Shown: positions 10,969-21,303, counted from the first letter of the stretch. The stretch is DNA of 64,000 nt from Sporothrix humicola (GCA_021396245.1 WNYE01000015.1:372001-436000); one strand, 5' to 3'. Notes: generated by a model from the sequence alone, not told the origin. Made by a program: numbers and translations.

Positions 10969-12131
10969 GCGACAAGCACAATTGGGATGTTGCCGATGCG
11001 GTCCGTCCCGCTGACTCAGATGTCTGTCGCTCCACCGTAGACAGAAAAGGCAGGAGCAGAGCACTCCAAGCTGGCAGGTGCTTGATGAAACATACAATGG
11101 GGTAACAATTGGTGTTGTGCCGTGTTTACCTGATTGACGAGGGAAGGAAAAGGGAAAAGGGAAAAGAAACACAGGATCCTAGAAAAGCTTTTTGCTGTAT
11201 GTTCCCCCGAAACCTAAGAAGCCCCCTATCTCTTCTCTGGAGACATGCCGGGCCCGAATCGGACTATTCTTCGTAGAGATAAGAGATATTCTAGCAGCTA
11301 GCCTAAGAACGTCCCCATGCAGGTTGTAGCCGAAGCCCATTTGTGAACGGAACGGGCAAAAGTACAAAGACGAGGACACAATTCGTGTTCTCGTTCTTGT
11401 TGTTGTTGTTTGTATTTTTTCTATCTAGAAAAGGATATCTGAGTTAAACGAATTGAAGCTGAATCATCTGGGTGACATTCAGATGTGGGTCGTGTTTTTC
11501 CCCCGAATGACAAGAAGAAAGAAAGATGGAAAGAAAAAGTGAGGCAAGGCGTAAGAAATCGAACAGATAACCCAGCTTCTCTTAAAAAAAGAGAAGAAAA
11601 AAAAGAAGAAAAAAAAACACATCTGCATTTCTTTGTCAAAACTCGTACGGGGCAGTAAAAACCCACAACTTTACTGGGCGCGCCAAAACACACAGAGCCA
11701 ACCGAGCCAACTAATGTTACCATGTTTAAAGTGGTGCGCAGCGCTACATCATTTTCTTATCAGCTGTCCGGAAGTTAGGTACCGGATTTGAGGTTCCGGA
11801 CCACATGTGTGGGCCTGGCGATAGTGGCCCGGAAAGGACATGCCAGCTTAAAGATCTCACGCACTTATCACAGAATACGGAACATCTCATGCCGCAGCAA
11901 ATTCTCTTCCGTGCCCGGCAGAGAATTACTGTGCCCGGCAGAGAATGGGAAAGGCTACCGGCGTAGTATGTGACGAATGCGTGTAGCCATACTGGGCAGT
12001 TGGCGCCAGAGGACAGCTTACGTACGCGACAAGTACAAGTTGTTTTTATATGTTATGTCCTTTGCATCATGGGAACCAACTTCATGTCATTTTCGTGTGA
12101 ACAGCATCGCCAAAGACCTCTGCCCTCTGCC
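10969..12131. promoter_or_regulatory. Divergent promoter of the regulator and monooxygenase genes
   Basis: Contains CCGGAA (11768-11773), a central CCGG (11782-11785) and TTCCGG (11794-11799). Nearer the monooxygenase start is a 16-nt direct repeat GTGCCCGGCAGAGAAT at 11911-11926 and 11931-11946. A poly-purine stretch occupies about 11510-11615. No separate gene is supported. Confidence 0.5.
11911..11946. repeat. 16-nt direct repeat with 20-nt period
   Basis: Two exact copies of GTGCCCGGCAGAGAAT starting 20 nt apart, about 185-220 nt upstream of the monooxygenase ATG. Spacing near two helical turns would suit two proteins on the same DNA face. Confidence 0.9.
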
Positions 12132-13847
12132 ATGGCTTCGACAAAACCGAGCAGCAAGAAGGCGTTCATCGCTCAGATCATCAAAGCCTTTATCGACAAG
12201 TTACTACGCAATCATCAAGACGTTGTCGCCCCGGCATCCAAAGACAAGAACTACAGCAGCACGGATTCCACCACAGAATCAGAGACAGCCTCATCTCCAA
12301 CCATGGCCATTGCCACGGACGTCCCTTTGGACGAAGAACCACTGTCGATCGCCATCCTCGGCGCTGGCATCGCTGGACTCGCCCTCGCCATTGGCCTCAC
12401 GAAGCGAGGTGTACCGTGCACCGTGTACGATGCCTGCGAGGCCTTCTCGGCCATTGGCGCTGGAATCGGCTTGGGTCCGAATTCACTGAGCGCGATTGAT
12501 CTGCTCGACCCGAGCTTCCGCGAAAAATACAACGACGCCAAGACGGCCAACGAGCGCCCCGAATTCAAACACGCCGTCTTTGATGCGTTGCTGGCGGAAG
12601 AGGGCTTCGGTGCTCAGCGCGGCTGGTATCGGGGCCTGGTGGGCGCGCCGTACTTTGAACGCTCCAGTGCGCACCGCAAGGCGCTTTTGGACATCATGGC
12701 GAGCTTTATCCCAGAGGGCACAGTTAAATTCTCGAAACGGGCGGTGTCGGTCGAGGAGTTGGAATTGGCCGAAGCAGGCACGCCGAAAGTCCGCATCAGC
12801 TTTACGGACGGTACAACGGCAGTGGTAGATGCCGTGATCGGTGCAGACGGCATCCGTGGTATTACACGGAAGACGGTGATTGGTGATACGGCGCCAGATT
12901 TGGTGCAGCCAAAGTACACCGGCATGTACATCTACCGGGGTGTTTTGCCCATGGCAGATGCAAAGCAGATTTTGGGCGAACATGCGGGAGATGCGAAATG
13001 GGTAGGTTCCTTTAACGGACATATGTGCTCTTCTTTTCTTTCTTTTCTTTCTTTTCTTTCTTTTCTTTCTTTTCTTTCTTTTCTTTGTTTTCTTTTTGCT
13101 AACAGCTTGGCTACTTCGTAGTTCATGGCCAAAGACCGTGGTCTGGCCATCTACCCCATTAGCAAGGGCGCAGAGGCCAACTTTGTTTTCTTTATAGTCG
13201 ATCCCTGCAAAGAATGGAAGCACGCCAGTGGCAGCAACATTGCCTGTGCCAAAGAGGACATGCTGCACGATCTGCGTGAGTTTGATCCCCGCCTCCGCCG
13301 CCTGCTTGACTGGGCCATGCCGTTGCGTTGGCCCATCTTCCACCACCCGCAAACACCCACCTACTACAAGGGCCGCGTCTGCATGATTGGCGACTGTGCC
13401 CATGCTACGAGTCCACACCAGGCATCCGGTGCCGGCATGGGGCTGGAAGATGCCGTTGTCCTGTCCAGCCTTCTTCCATTGGTCAAAAACCGCACAGAGA
13501 TTGAATCCGCCTTCCACGTCTTTGATGCCATCCGCCGGCCTCGCTGTACCAAAGTCATTGCAACGAGCGAGGAGGCAGGTGCCCTGTTCACGTTCAACGA
13601 CCCGGCGTACGGTGATGACATGGCACGGATCGTGGAAAATGCCAATGGGCGGCTGCATTGGATCTGGCAGCACGATCTCAAGGCAGACGAGGTGCTAGCA
13701 GAGTCCCATTTTCGGCAGCTGGCGGTGAGAGACGGGGACGGCAAAGACAGCCAGGGCCAGGTTAGCCGACGAAGCCGGTTGATGACAGCAGATATCAAAG
13801 GCTCGGCCTTGGCGACCACAAAGGAGACAGCCGCTGTGGCAGCATAG
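12132..13847 (+). CDS. FAD-dependent (class A) monooxygenase, salicylate/6-hydroxynicotinate hydroxylase type
   Basis: 531 aa from exons 12132-13001 and 13122-13847. The Rossmann dinucleotide motif GAGIAGLALAIGLTKRG lies near residue 77, the DG motif VIGADGIRG near 238, and the GD motif VCMIGDCAHATSPHQASGAG near 375; their order is that of group A flavin monooxygenases. About 70 extra N-terminal residues precede the FAD fold, with no clear targeting signal. A later ATG at 12303 is a possible start. The intron carries a (TTTTC)n tract and CTAACAG, but only the following TTCGTAG acceptor continues the frame into FMAKDRGLAIYPI. Such enzymes often hydroxylate and decarboxylate aromatic acids. A NicC-like step on 6-hydroxynicotinate is inferred from context. 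Confidence 0.9.
13029..13095. repeat. TTTTC pentanucleotide repeat inside the monooxygenase intron
   Basis: About a dozen near-perfect TTTCT/TTTTC units form a long pyrimidine tract upstream of the branch site. Confidence 0.9.
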
Positions 13848-14228
13848 ACTAGAACTAGTGAGCTGTCGAGCTGTCAAGAGTTGATAGATTCTCTTGACTA
13901 TAGAACCTCTTGATTTGGATTTTTTTTTTCAGCCAGAAAATTAGACTTTAGGTTTCAGTTTTCATATTTCATATTTCACATATTTCACATGAGATACATC
14001 TGTAAGATATGTTTGTAGTGCAGGTGAATCAAGTTTTGTCTAGACATGTACTGATTATATGCAAATGTGTCGAGCAGCCTTGAAGATATGGGCAGACGAG
14101 AGCTACATCCTTTTTCACATGTATTTAAATAATAGTCCCATCATAGTCAAAGTAACGTCAAAGTATAGCTAGAAAATCGATACGTACGTCGTATTACGAG
14201 GAAATTGCCTGACGACCTAGGTGCTACA
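13848..14228. other. Convergent 3' spacer
   Basis: AT-rich tail-to-tail region between the monooxygenase and racemase-superfamily genes. It contains a T9 run and polyA-signal-like stretches. No gene is seen. Confidence 0.6.
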
Positions 14229-15097
14229 CTAATGCTCCATCAACAAGGACCCAAACCCCTCCACCTTGTCCATGATACCGTTTGTTCGGTAAGCGTGCCA
14301 CAATGTGGCCGTATTGATGGCAATGACAGGCTTGCCCAGCTCCTTTTCCATCTCGGCTGCCACCAGCGCTGCCGGCAGGTTCGTGCCCGCCTGCAGCAGC
14401 GCGTCGACCTCGGGCGCATCCACGGAGCGGAAGGCGTCCTTGATGGTCTCGGGCGCCACCTCTGCAATAATGGTAGCGGTCGTGCAGCGAAGACCCTTGA
14501 TGGCATGCACGGTAAAGCCCATGGCCGTGAAAAAGTCGACGACTTGCTGGTCGCCCACGGCCTGGTAGGGCGTGATGACGCCAATGGTCTTGGCACCGTA
14601 GCGGTCGAGCGCCATTTTGGCGGCCAGGGCGCCGGTGGTAACTTTGAGGCCGGCAATCTCGCCCATGAAGCGCTCAAACTTTTCGGCGCCGTCTTTGCCG
14701 CCCCAGAACGTCTCGGCGCTCATACCCATGACCATGTACGTTGGCTTGCACATGCAAACCTGCTCAATGCAGCCCTGAATGGTGAGGCGAAGTTGCTCGA
14801 GAAAGGCCACCATCGTGTCGTCGTCGCTGAGATCGGGATTGGCAATGGGGATGCGGCCCGAGTGCCATGAGACACCGGGCACGCGCATCCAGTTGAACTC
14901 GGCCTCGACGACCGTGTTTGTGCTTGGGCTGTTCTCGATGCGGTCGTGGTTAGCTGAAAGCAAAAAGAGCAAAAAGAACAATCGAATCTCATACAACGGG
15001 ACAAAGCACCAAAAATAAAATCAAAAACTCACACAATCAGTCCAAATCGCGCCCGTGGTGAGACATAGCTCACGGCTGCTTGCTCTCCTTTGGCCAT
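14229..15097 (-). CDS. Asp/Glu racemase-superfamily protein, maleate-isomerase-like but lacking both Cys
   Basis: 254 aa from exons 15097-15033 and 14928-14229. Splicing to the AG after GAGAA restores the superfamily start FGLIVPSTNTVVEAEFN. The earlier CAG acceptor gives a worse join. The fold is the Asp/Glu/hydantoin racemase, maleate isomerase and arylmalonate decarboxylase type. Where the family has its first catalytic cysteine, this protein reads MVMGMSAETFWGG (Ser92). Where the second Cys precedes Thr-Asn-Leu it reads LLQAGTNLPAAL (Gly203). The pathway position would suit NicE maleate cis-trans isomerase, but the missing cysteines argue against the standard mechanism. It shares a divergent promoter with the transporter. 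Confidence 0.85.
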
Positions 15098-16107
15098 GCT
15101 GATGTGATTGTGTAATTGTGTGGCAAGACGGAAAGGAGAAAAAAGGACAATCAGTGATTATTGCTGTGGCTCTAAATCTTTACTTCTTTACTCGGGCTCA
15201 TTATAATGTCTGTTGGTACGTTTACCTGTCATATAGTCATATAGTCATATAGCTGCTTTTACATCTCAGTGGCCGAGATGCCATAGACTGCCGGCCGATA
15301 TCGCGGATCAATCCTGGAACACTCCTGTCTCCTGTCTCCAGTCTCCTGTCTCCATCTCCGGATACTCAGACGTGGCTCCCGAACGAAGAATATCTGAAGC
15401 CTATCTGTTATCACAGTAGCCTGGCTACTCTGCGCTAGCGATGAGTGTCGTTGTAAACCGGAAGTAAACCGGAAGGGACGTCCCGCTTTGGTAAACGCTA
15501 AGGGGTGGTGCTAAACACAAGCAACTGATAAGCCCGGATCTGGGCTGCCGGACATGCATTTGCCATGGGAAATACGGAATAGAAGGAAATAGAACAGGAG
15601 AGGACACCGCAAAATGAAGGAAACAAGCGACACAGATAGATTAGGGATATCTAGATAGGGAGATGAGGGCCTTCAGACTTTTTCACTTTTGTTGTTAGAG
15701 AGCCTTTAGGTGCCACCCACATAACCACACATCTGCATGTCCGCGCAGACGGTACTAAGCAAAAGACCCCGGTTGGTTCTCCCCGGGGAAGCGAACCTCG
15801 TGGCATTTCCACACATTTCCACATTGACGGTGCATCGACAGCCTTATCTTTCAGAACCACGCTCACTTGCTCACTTGCTCACTTGGTCTCAGGATTCGAA
15901 TAGCACGGCGAGGGGATGCGGATATTTAACAGCATCATAGACCATGCAATATATTGCTAGGGCTTCATCAGCCAGAACCGCCAACCTAGATTCAAGATAA
16001 AAGAGACAACAGAGACAAAAACAAATAAAAGACAAACACGCAATGTAGGTTCTTGGGAGAAGCTCTTTCGTCACCCGCCTATAGTATCACAAGTCTAACA
16101 TGCCAAG
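15098..16107. promoter_or_regulatory. Divergent promoter of the racemase-like and transporter genes
   Basis: Two CCGGAA hexamers lie in direct orientation at 15458-15463 and 15469-15474 (11-nt period), with CCGGAT near 15358. Also present are three TCATATAG units (about 15230-15252) and CTCCTGTCTCC-type repeats (about 15322-15360). No coding gene is supported. Confidence 0.45.
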
Positions 16108-17646
16108 ATGTCCACCGTCGATGAAAAGACGCCGGGTGCGCCGGTCGTGGTCGGTGATGCAGCCAGTGACTCTGAGCAGGCCGGCGAGGTCGTCGTCCTG
16201 GCCAATGGGGCCCTCAAGCTCGACCGAAAAATCAGCATCAAGCGCGACTGCTTGCTCGTCCCAGTGCTGGGACTGATGTACCTGATCCTCTTCCTCGACC
16301 GCAGCAACATGGCCAACGCCAACATCGAGGGCCTGGCCACGGGCCTGGATATGCCGAGCAACGGCTACAACACGGCACTGTGGATCTTTTACATTCCCTT
16401 TGTGCTGGCCGAGATCCCCAGCAATTTGTTGCTGCAGTCCGGCCTGATCCGTCCCAACATCTACCTGGGCACCTGCATGCTGCTGCTGGGCATGCTCGGC
16501 TGCTGCCAGGGCCTGGTCCACTCGTACCATGGCCTGCTGGCCGTGCGCTTTTTTCTTGGCTGCTTTGAGTCCGCCCTGCCCGCCGGCGCCGCCTACATGA
16601 TGTCCATCTACTACACCAAGACCGAGCTGGCGCCGCGCTTTGCCCTGTTCTTTTGCTTTGCGCTGGCCGGGCCCTTATTTTCCGGTCTGCTGGCGTACGC
16701 CATTGAGAACCTCGATGGTGTCGACGGCAAAGAGGGCTGGCGCTGGATCTTTATTATTGAGGGTCTTATGACGGTCTTTTTTGGATTCGTGGGCCTGGCC
16801 TTGGTGCCCCATTTCCCGGCCAAGGCCCAGAGCTGGTTTCTCAAGCCGCACGAGCGTGACCAGCTGGTGGCCGTGCTCGAGGCATCGCGCGGCGAGGAGG
16901 ACGAGGGCTCGGCTGCCGACCACGTGCCGCTCTGGAAGGTGCTGCTCGACTGGCGCATCCATTGGTTCACGCTGTGCTTCTTTGCCATGGATGTGACCGC
17001 TTCGTCCATGGCGTCGTTTATCCCCGTCATTCTTACGGAGATGGGCTATGTCACGTCCCGCGCCCAGATCATGACCATGCCCATCTGGGCGACGGGCATC
17101 GTGTCGTCGCTGACCATCACCTTTGCCTCTAATTATTGCAACATCCGCTACCCCTTCCTCCTCTTTGGCTGCTGCTGCCAGATTGCTGGTTGGGTCGTCA
17201 TGGTCGTCTATGTGCCTTCCGTGCATGTGCGCTATGGTGCGCTCTTCTTGATCGCCATTGGCACCTACTTCCAGATGCCCACCATTACATCCTGGCTCAG
17301 CTCCAACCTGCGTGGCAAGAAGCACCTTGCCGTCGGCATGGGCTGGATCGTCAGTTTTGGCAACGCTGCCAGCTTTGTCAGCTCGTAAGTTCCCCTTTCC
17401 CTTTCCCTTCCATATTTTGAGATCAACTCTAACACGTACAGAAACGTCTTTATTGCGGCCGAAAAGCCAAGGTATCCCACTGGCTTCCGCAACGGCCTTT
17501 CCTGGGCCTGCGTTGCCTTTGCTCTCAACGGCGGTCTCGCCGCCATGCTCGCCTACAAGAATAAAAAGTACGACAAGGCCGTCGCAAAGATGACGCCGGC
17601 GGAGCGTGATGAATTTGACAAGCTCAACTTCCGCTTCAATTTGTAA
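16108..17646 (+). CDS. MFS transporter, anion:cation symporter family (DAL5/TNA1 type)
   Basis: 493 aa from exons 16108-17384 and 17442-17646. A short hydrophilic N-terminus is followed by KRDCLLVPVLGLMYLILFLD (TM1) and the ACS-type signature DRSNMANANIEGL. GYNTALWIFYIPFVLAEIPS is TM2. About twelve membrane segments are separated by a charged central loop (RGEEDEGSAAD). The final cytosolic tail is VAKMTPAERDEFDKLNFRFNL. Yeast Tna1 (nicotinate), Dal5 (allantoate) and many fungal organic-acid permeases belong here. Its position at the end of the enzyme cluster, next to CCGGAA sites, suggests uptake of the pathway substrate at the plasma membrane. The substrate cannot be read from sequence. Confidence 0.92.
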
Positions 17647-17890
17647 AACCTTCTCTCGGAATGCAAGACATATAGTTTTTCTGCGGGTTGTAGTCTATTG
17701 TGGAAATGAGTGGGGGCCTGTCAACCGTATTATTAGCCAGCTCTTAGTGAGACTGACTGCAAACACACTATATACACTGTAATCATAATGCTCACTTACA
17801 CGCATCACACGCATTACGTAAGACACAACACCACATAGGGCAAATGAGCATTGTTTTCAGATAAATTTAGTCTTCATTAGCTAGAGATGA

Positions 17891-18370
17891 GGGGAAAGGC
17901 TTTCAATTACTTACGCCTATGTCGAGGGGTCGCACACATATGGCCCGTCGGCCGATTGCGGCTCCAATCCAGGCGATCCCGCAACGTGCTACGAGAGCTA
18001 CAACGCGGCCACGTCCAAGTCGTACACCTACTGGAACCAGTACAATCTGCCTGTCGTGCCGGGCCTCGTGTACAAGCTGTCTTTTCGGTACCGCGTCATC
18101 GCCATCTCCGGCGGCGTGGATATTCTGTACGGATTCATCAACGGCGACAACCTGGGCTCCATCAGCCTGTCGGCAGCGACAGCCGACATTGGCGTCTGGC
18201 ACACATTTACGACAACAACGCCCTGGACCGCGCCATCCACGCCGACCACCATCTATCCGGATACAAGTCTGGCCATGATCCAGTTCATCAACGGCGACGC
18301 CAGTGCCGCCGTGCGGATCCAGTTTTCCGACGTCTACTTTGGCACGTGTCCAGACACAGGTTGTGGTTGA
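17891..18370 (+). pseudogene. Fragment of a secreted surface-protein domain without a start
   Basis: An open frame of about 159 codons preceded directly by TGA (17888-17890), with no ATG before residue 56. The peptide has a beta-sandwich look: TYAYVEGSHTYGPSADCG, CYESYNAATSKSYTYWNQYN, PGLVYKLSFRYRVIAISGG, then a C-terminal CPDTGCG. It resembles the repeated carbohydrate-binding-like domains of fungal extracellular proteins. I see no signal peptide or upstream exon in the 244 nt after the transporter, so it is probably a truncated relic. An exon of a gene with an undetected 5' part remains possible. Confidence 0.55.
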
Positions 18371-18963
18371 GCGTTTGAGCTACGAGATAACGTAGTCTCG
18401 GTAGTCTCATGGAATGCTAGTTTTGGTTGTTACTTGAAAATTAAATCACACCAAAGGGGGATTTCCCAGTCATTATAATGATTATGCTATATGTCGTATG
18501 TCGTACTTTTGTTTTTGACCCAATTTACTGTATCCACTGAATTATGAAGATGGCTTTCACGCTCGTCCGTACCATCGACGATCAAAGCATGCCTTTCGCT
18601 CTTTCTGGTCAACAAGCTCGCTCTGTGTTGGATATGGACAATAGCAGCGCATCCATCTCTGGTCCTCGTTGGTGAGTGGCAATGGGAAACGTTGCCGTAG
18701 TTCCTGGGTCGCTTCGTCTGGTTCTTGCGGCTCCGCGTCGAGGAGAACATGGTCGGATATTTGTGTTTGTGTTTGCCTTGCGGATTGTTCGGTTATCTCA
18801 CGCTCTTGGCCGACACCCAAAGAGTGACACTGTGAGCCACCTAGTGATCCATCATCATCATCCGAGATGACTGCGACAATATACACATCTCTGCCCTCTC
18901 GCTGTGTCTTTGTGGCGACTGCTTCGTGGATCCGTTTCTTTTGTCGCCACAGTACCTGTCCAC
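18371..18963. other. Region behind the S9-like gene; possible frame-shifted tail
   Basis: On the minus strand an alternative frame stays open from about 19060 to 18557, with peptide such as DQLHLLLSGQVLWRQKKRIH. It overlaps the end of the propeller gene and could be its frame-shifted continuation. It shows no hydrolase motif. Nothing else is recognised. Confidence 0.35.
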
Positions 18964-19986
18964 TCAAAAGGAGATGCAGCTGGTCGACTGTCTCTTTGTC
19001 CCACGTTTCATCTCTGTCCTTTCTGTCATCTTCCCCATCTTCTCGTGTATGACGAGCAAGTCGTCGCCGGCATGCCCAATTCCAATAACGAAACCGTCGC
19101 CAGCCCTGTCGCCATAGACTTTGGTGCAGGTAAATCGATTATTGCCTTGGTCGTCTAGTCGGTATACGCAGGGCCTGAAAGGAGTTGATGGACTGCCATT
19201 GTGCCTGTCCTTGGGATTCCCTGGATTCCCTGACAGAATGTACAGTGTCTTCCCCGCCCATGCAAGATCGACCACCGCAAAGGGAAATGACTCAAATGAT
19301 TCGTGACTGGAACGGCCCTCGACACGGATTGTAAACGGACAGCTGCATTCGCCGCCAATCCAGATCCACGACCGGCCGTGCGCCGACGCCAGTTCGTATC
19401 CCGGCCGCGTCAGCATCGCAACACGCCGGTCCCCTTTTCCATCGCCGCGTTTGGCAATGGCCGTGACGAAGCCGCCGCCCTCGATCGCCATGTTGTGAGG
19501 CCCCCACGGCTCGAGCCATTGGCAGTCGGTGAAGCGCTGGTTCCACCCAGTGAGGCCATACTGGTGGACAACAATGGCACTATCGGGGACGCGTCCCTCG
19601 TACCTTGGAACGAGCACGAAATGGGAATACCGCCAGTGCGTCTGAAGCCGAGCAGGGAGCGCATCCACCCCAAACCAGAACCGGTACAGGTCGTATCGCT
19701 TGCCAGGCTGCTGGCTATCCGACATGTAGACAAGGAACGATCCGTTGGACGACCACTGGGGTTTGCGTTCGTCGGCCGTTCCGTCCGTCAGCCGGCGCGC
19801 GGAGTTCGGACGGCCCACATCGGCTACCCAGATGCTGCCTTTGTACGTCCAGCCGCTGCTCCTCGTCCTTGACGTCCGTGCTCGCGACCGGATGTGATAC
19901 GCCACTCTGTCCCCTGTTGGTGACATGGCAAGGCCCGCTGGCCTGCCAAGGGTATTGTCGTCGTCTTCGTGCCGGATGTCGTCCAT
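18964..19986 (-). pseudogene. S9-peptidase-type beta-propeller lacking the catalytic domain
   Basis: 340 aa from MDDIRHEDDDNTLGRPAG. Propeller repeats typical of dipeptidyl/acylaminoacyl peptidases are visible: LAMSPTGDRVAYHIRS, GSIWVADVG, ARRLTDGTADERKPQWSSNG, FLVYMSDSQQPGKRYDLY, LAWAGKTLYILSG. Family members are about 650-700 aa and end in an alpha/beta-hydrolase domain with a Ser-Asp-His triad. Here the frame stops at 18964 and none of the other frames downstream shows a GxSxGG elbow. A shifted frame remains open past this point. I read it as a decayed or truncated peptidase gene. A propeller-only protein is the alternative. Confidence 0.6.
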
Positions 19987-21226
19987 ATTGTGACATGGCG
20001 AGAAAGATGGCGAGAAAGAAGTGAAGATGAGCATGGAAAGTGCGCAATGCTATTATTTCCAGACCCCCTGCTGTTCCAACTGTTGCCTTCCTTTGTCCTT
20101 GTTTGTTGGCTTCGCTGAGGTGCCTGACCACATGATTACATTATGCGCCGATGTGGCACAGCATACGGAATAGCATGTCGTATTTGATGAAGCGAACCGG
20201 TTCGTCCGGGTATTCTGATAACCGCACACATTGTATATATGCGACCAACAGACGCAGGGCGTTTTGAATAATTGATGTTTGTTGGTGGTATCCTCAGCCT
20301 CGCCACAAAGGTACTACTATCGCGCCCTTTAAAACTGTCTTTTTGTTTTTTTGTTTCCAGATATGCACGGCTTTACCAAGACACAATCCCAGGACTGTGG
20401 CTTTTTGTCACGAAACCCTTCATTTATGGCCTGTATTACGTGTATTTTATCCTAAAGGAAGCTGTTTTGCAGTGCTTTGGATACCCTGCATCTATCATCA
20501 CAGAACCCTCGTACGATTTTGAGATGTCTGTGTTTGGGACCAGGAGAACCCGCCAAAACCACACTCCCAGCCAAATGGGATTGTGAAGCGGGATAAAACG
20601 TTCGGCCACGGCCCCAGTCGTCATTCCCAAAGAGCAAAAATTACACAATTATCGACAAGAGGCCAGTAGTAAGTCGTAGATTTCCCCAAAAGTGCTTCCA
20701 GAAAAGGAAACGAGCTTCTCCTGGCTTTCTGTGATGCTCATATCCCCTGTTTACCCCTGCCAATGCTGCCTCCTCATCGAACCACCTGCCGCCAAAGCGC
20801 GTTGCATCTAGATTCCATACAGAAATCGCATTCTACAGTTTGTATGTATATATAGTTGGGTCGGATAGTTCCGTACATTGATGAACAGAGGTTTAGAAAG
20901 TCGTTCATCCTATAGAATTTGTTGATTGTATTTGCACAAGTGCACTCTACATTGTGGAATTTTTACTTGAAATTATAATAAATAAGTCGCAAAAATCAAA
21001 TTATAAATGAATAGAAACACAAAAGCATCAATATGTAAATCATATATATGATTGGCCTTGCCCAAGCCATGCGCCTGTCTAAAGTTTTCGATACCGGTGT
21101 TTTTCTTCCCTGATTTTTTTTCTATCACCGGTCCCCGTATATATGCCATTTGGGCTACCGTGTATCGCAAGTGTCCTTCCATTACCTTTGTTCCATACCT
21201 TATCCGTTGGCAATAAAAATACAGGG

Positions 21227-21227
<1 letters not shown>

Positions 21228-21288
<61 letters not shown>

Positions 21289-21303
21289 CGGGGCGNNNNN
21301 NNN
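21228..21303. other. 61-nt poly-G run and 8-N gap
   Basis: G run 21228-21288, short GC junk, then eight N (21296-21303). This is most likely a scaffold join or a sequencing artefact, so the 3' flank of the bHLH gene is unreliable. Confidence 0.9.

Noticed and set aside
15888..15905. tRNA B-box-like GGATTCGAAT
   Set aside because: No acceptor, D or anticodon stems can be formed around it on either strand.
5726..17646. Identification as the Aspergillus hxn nicotinate cluster
   Set aside because: Several Hxn enzyme types I expect (molybdenum hydroxylase, cyclic imide hydrolase, amidase-signature protein) are absent; the enzyme classes fit the bacterial maleamate route better.
20272..20586. 104-codon ORF with a hydrophobic middle
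   Set aside because: AT-rich, isolated, no start context or domain; a possible intron-like segment inside was not convincing.
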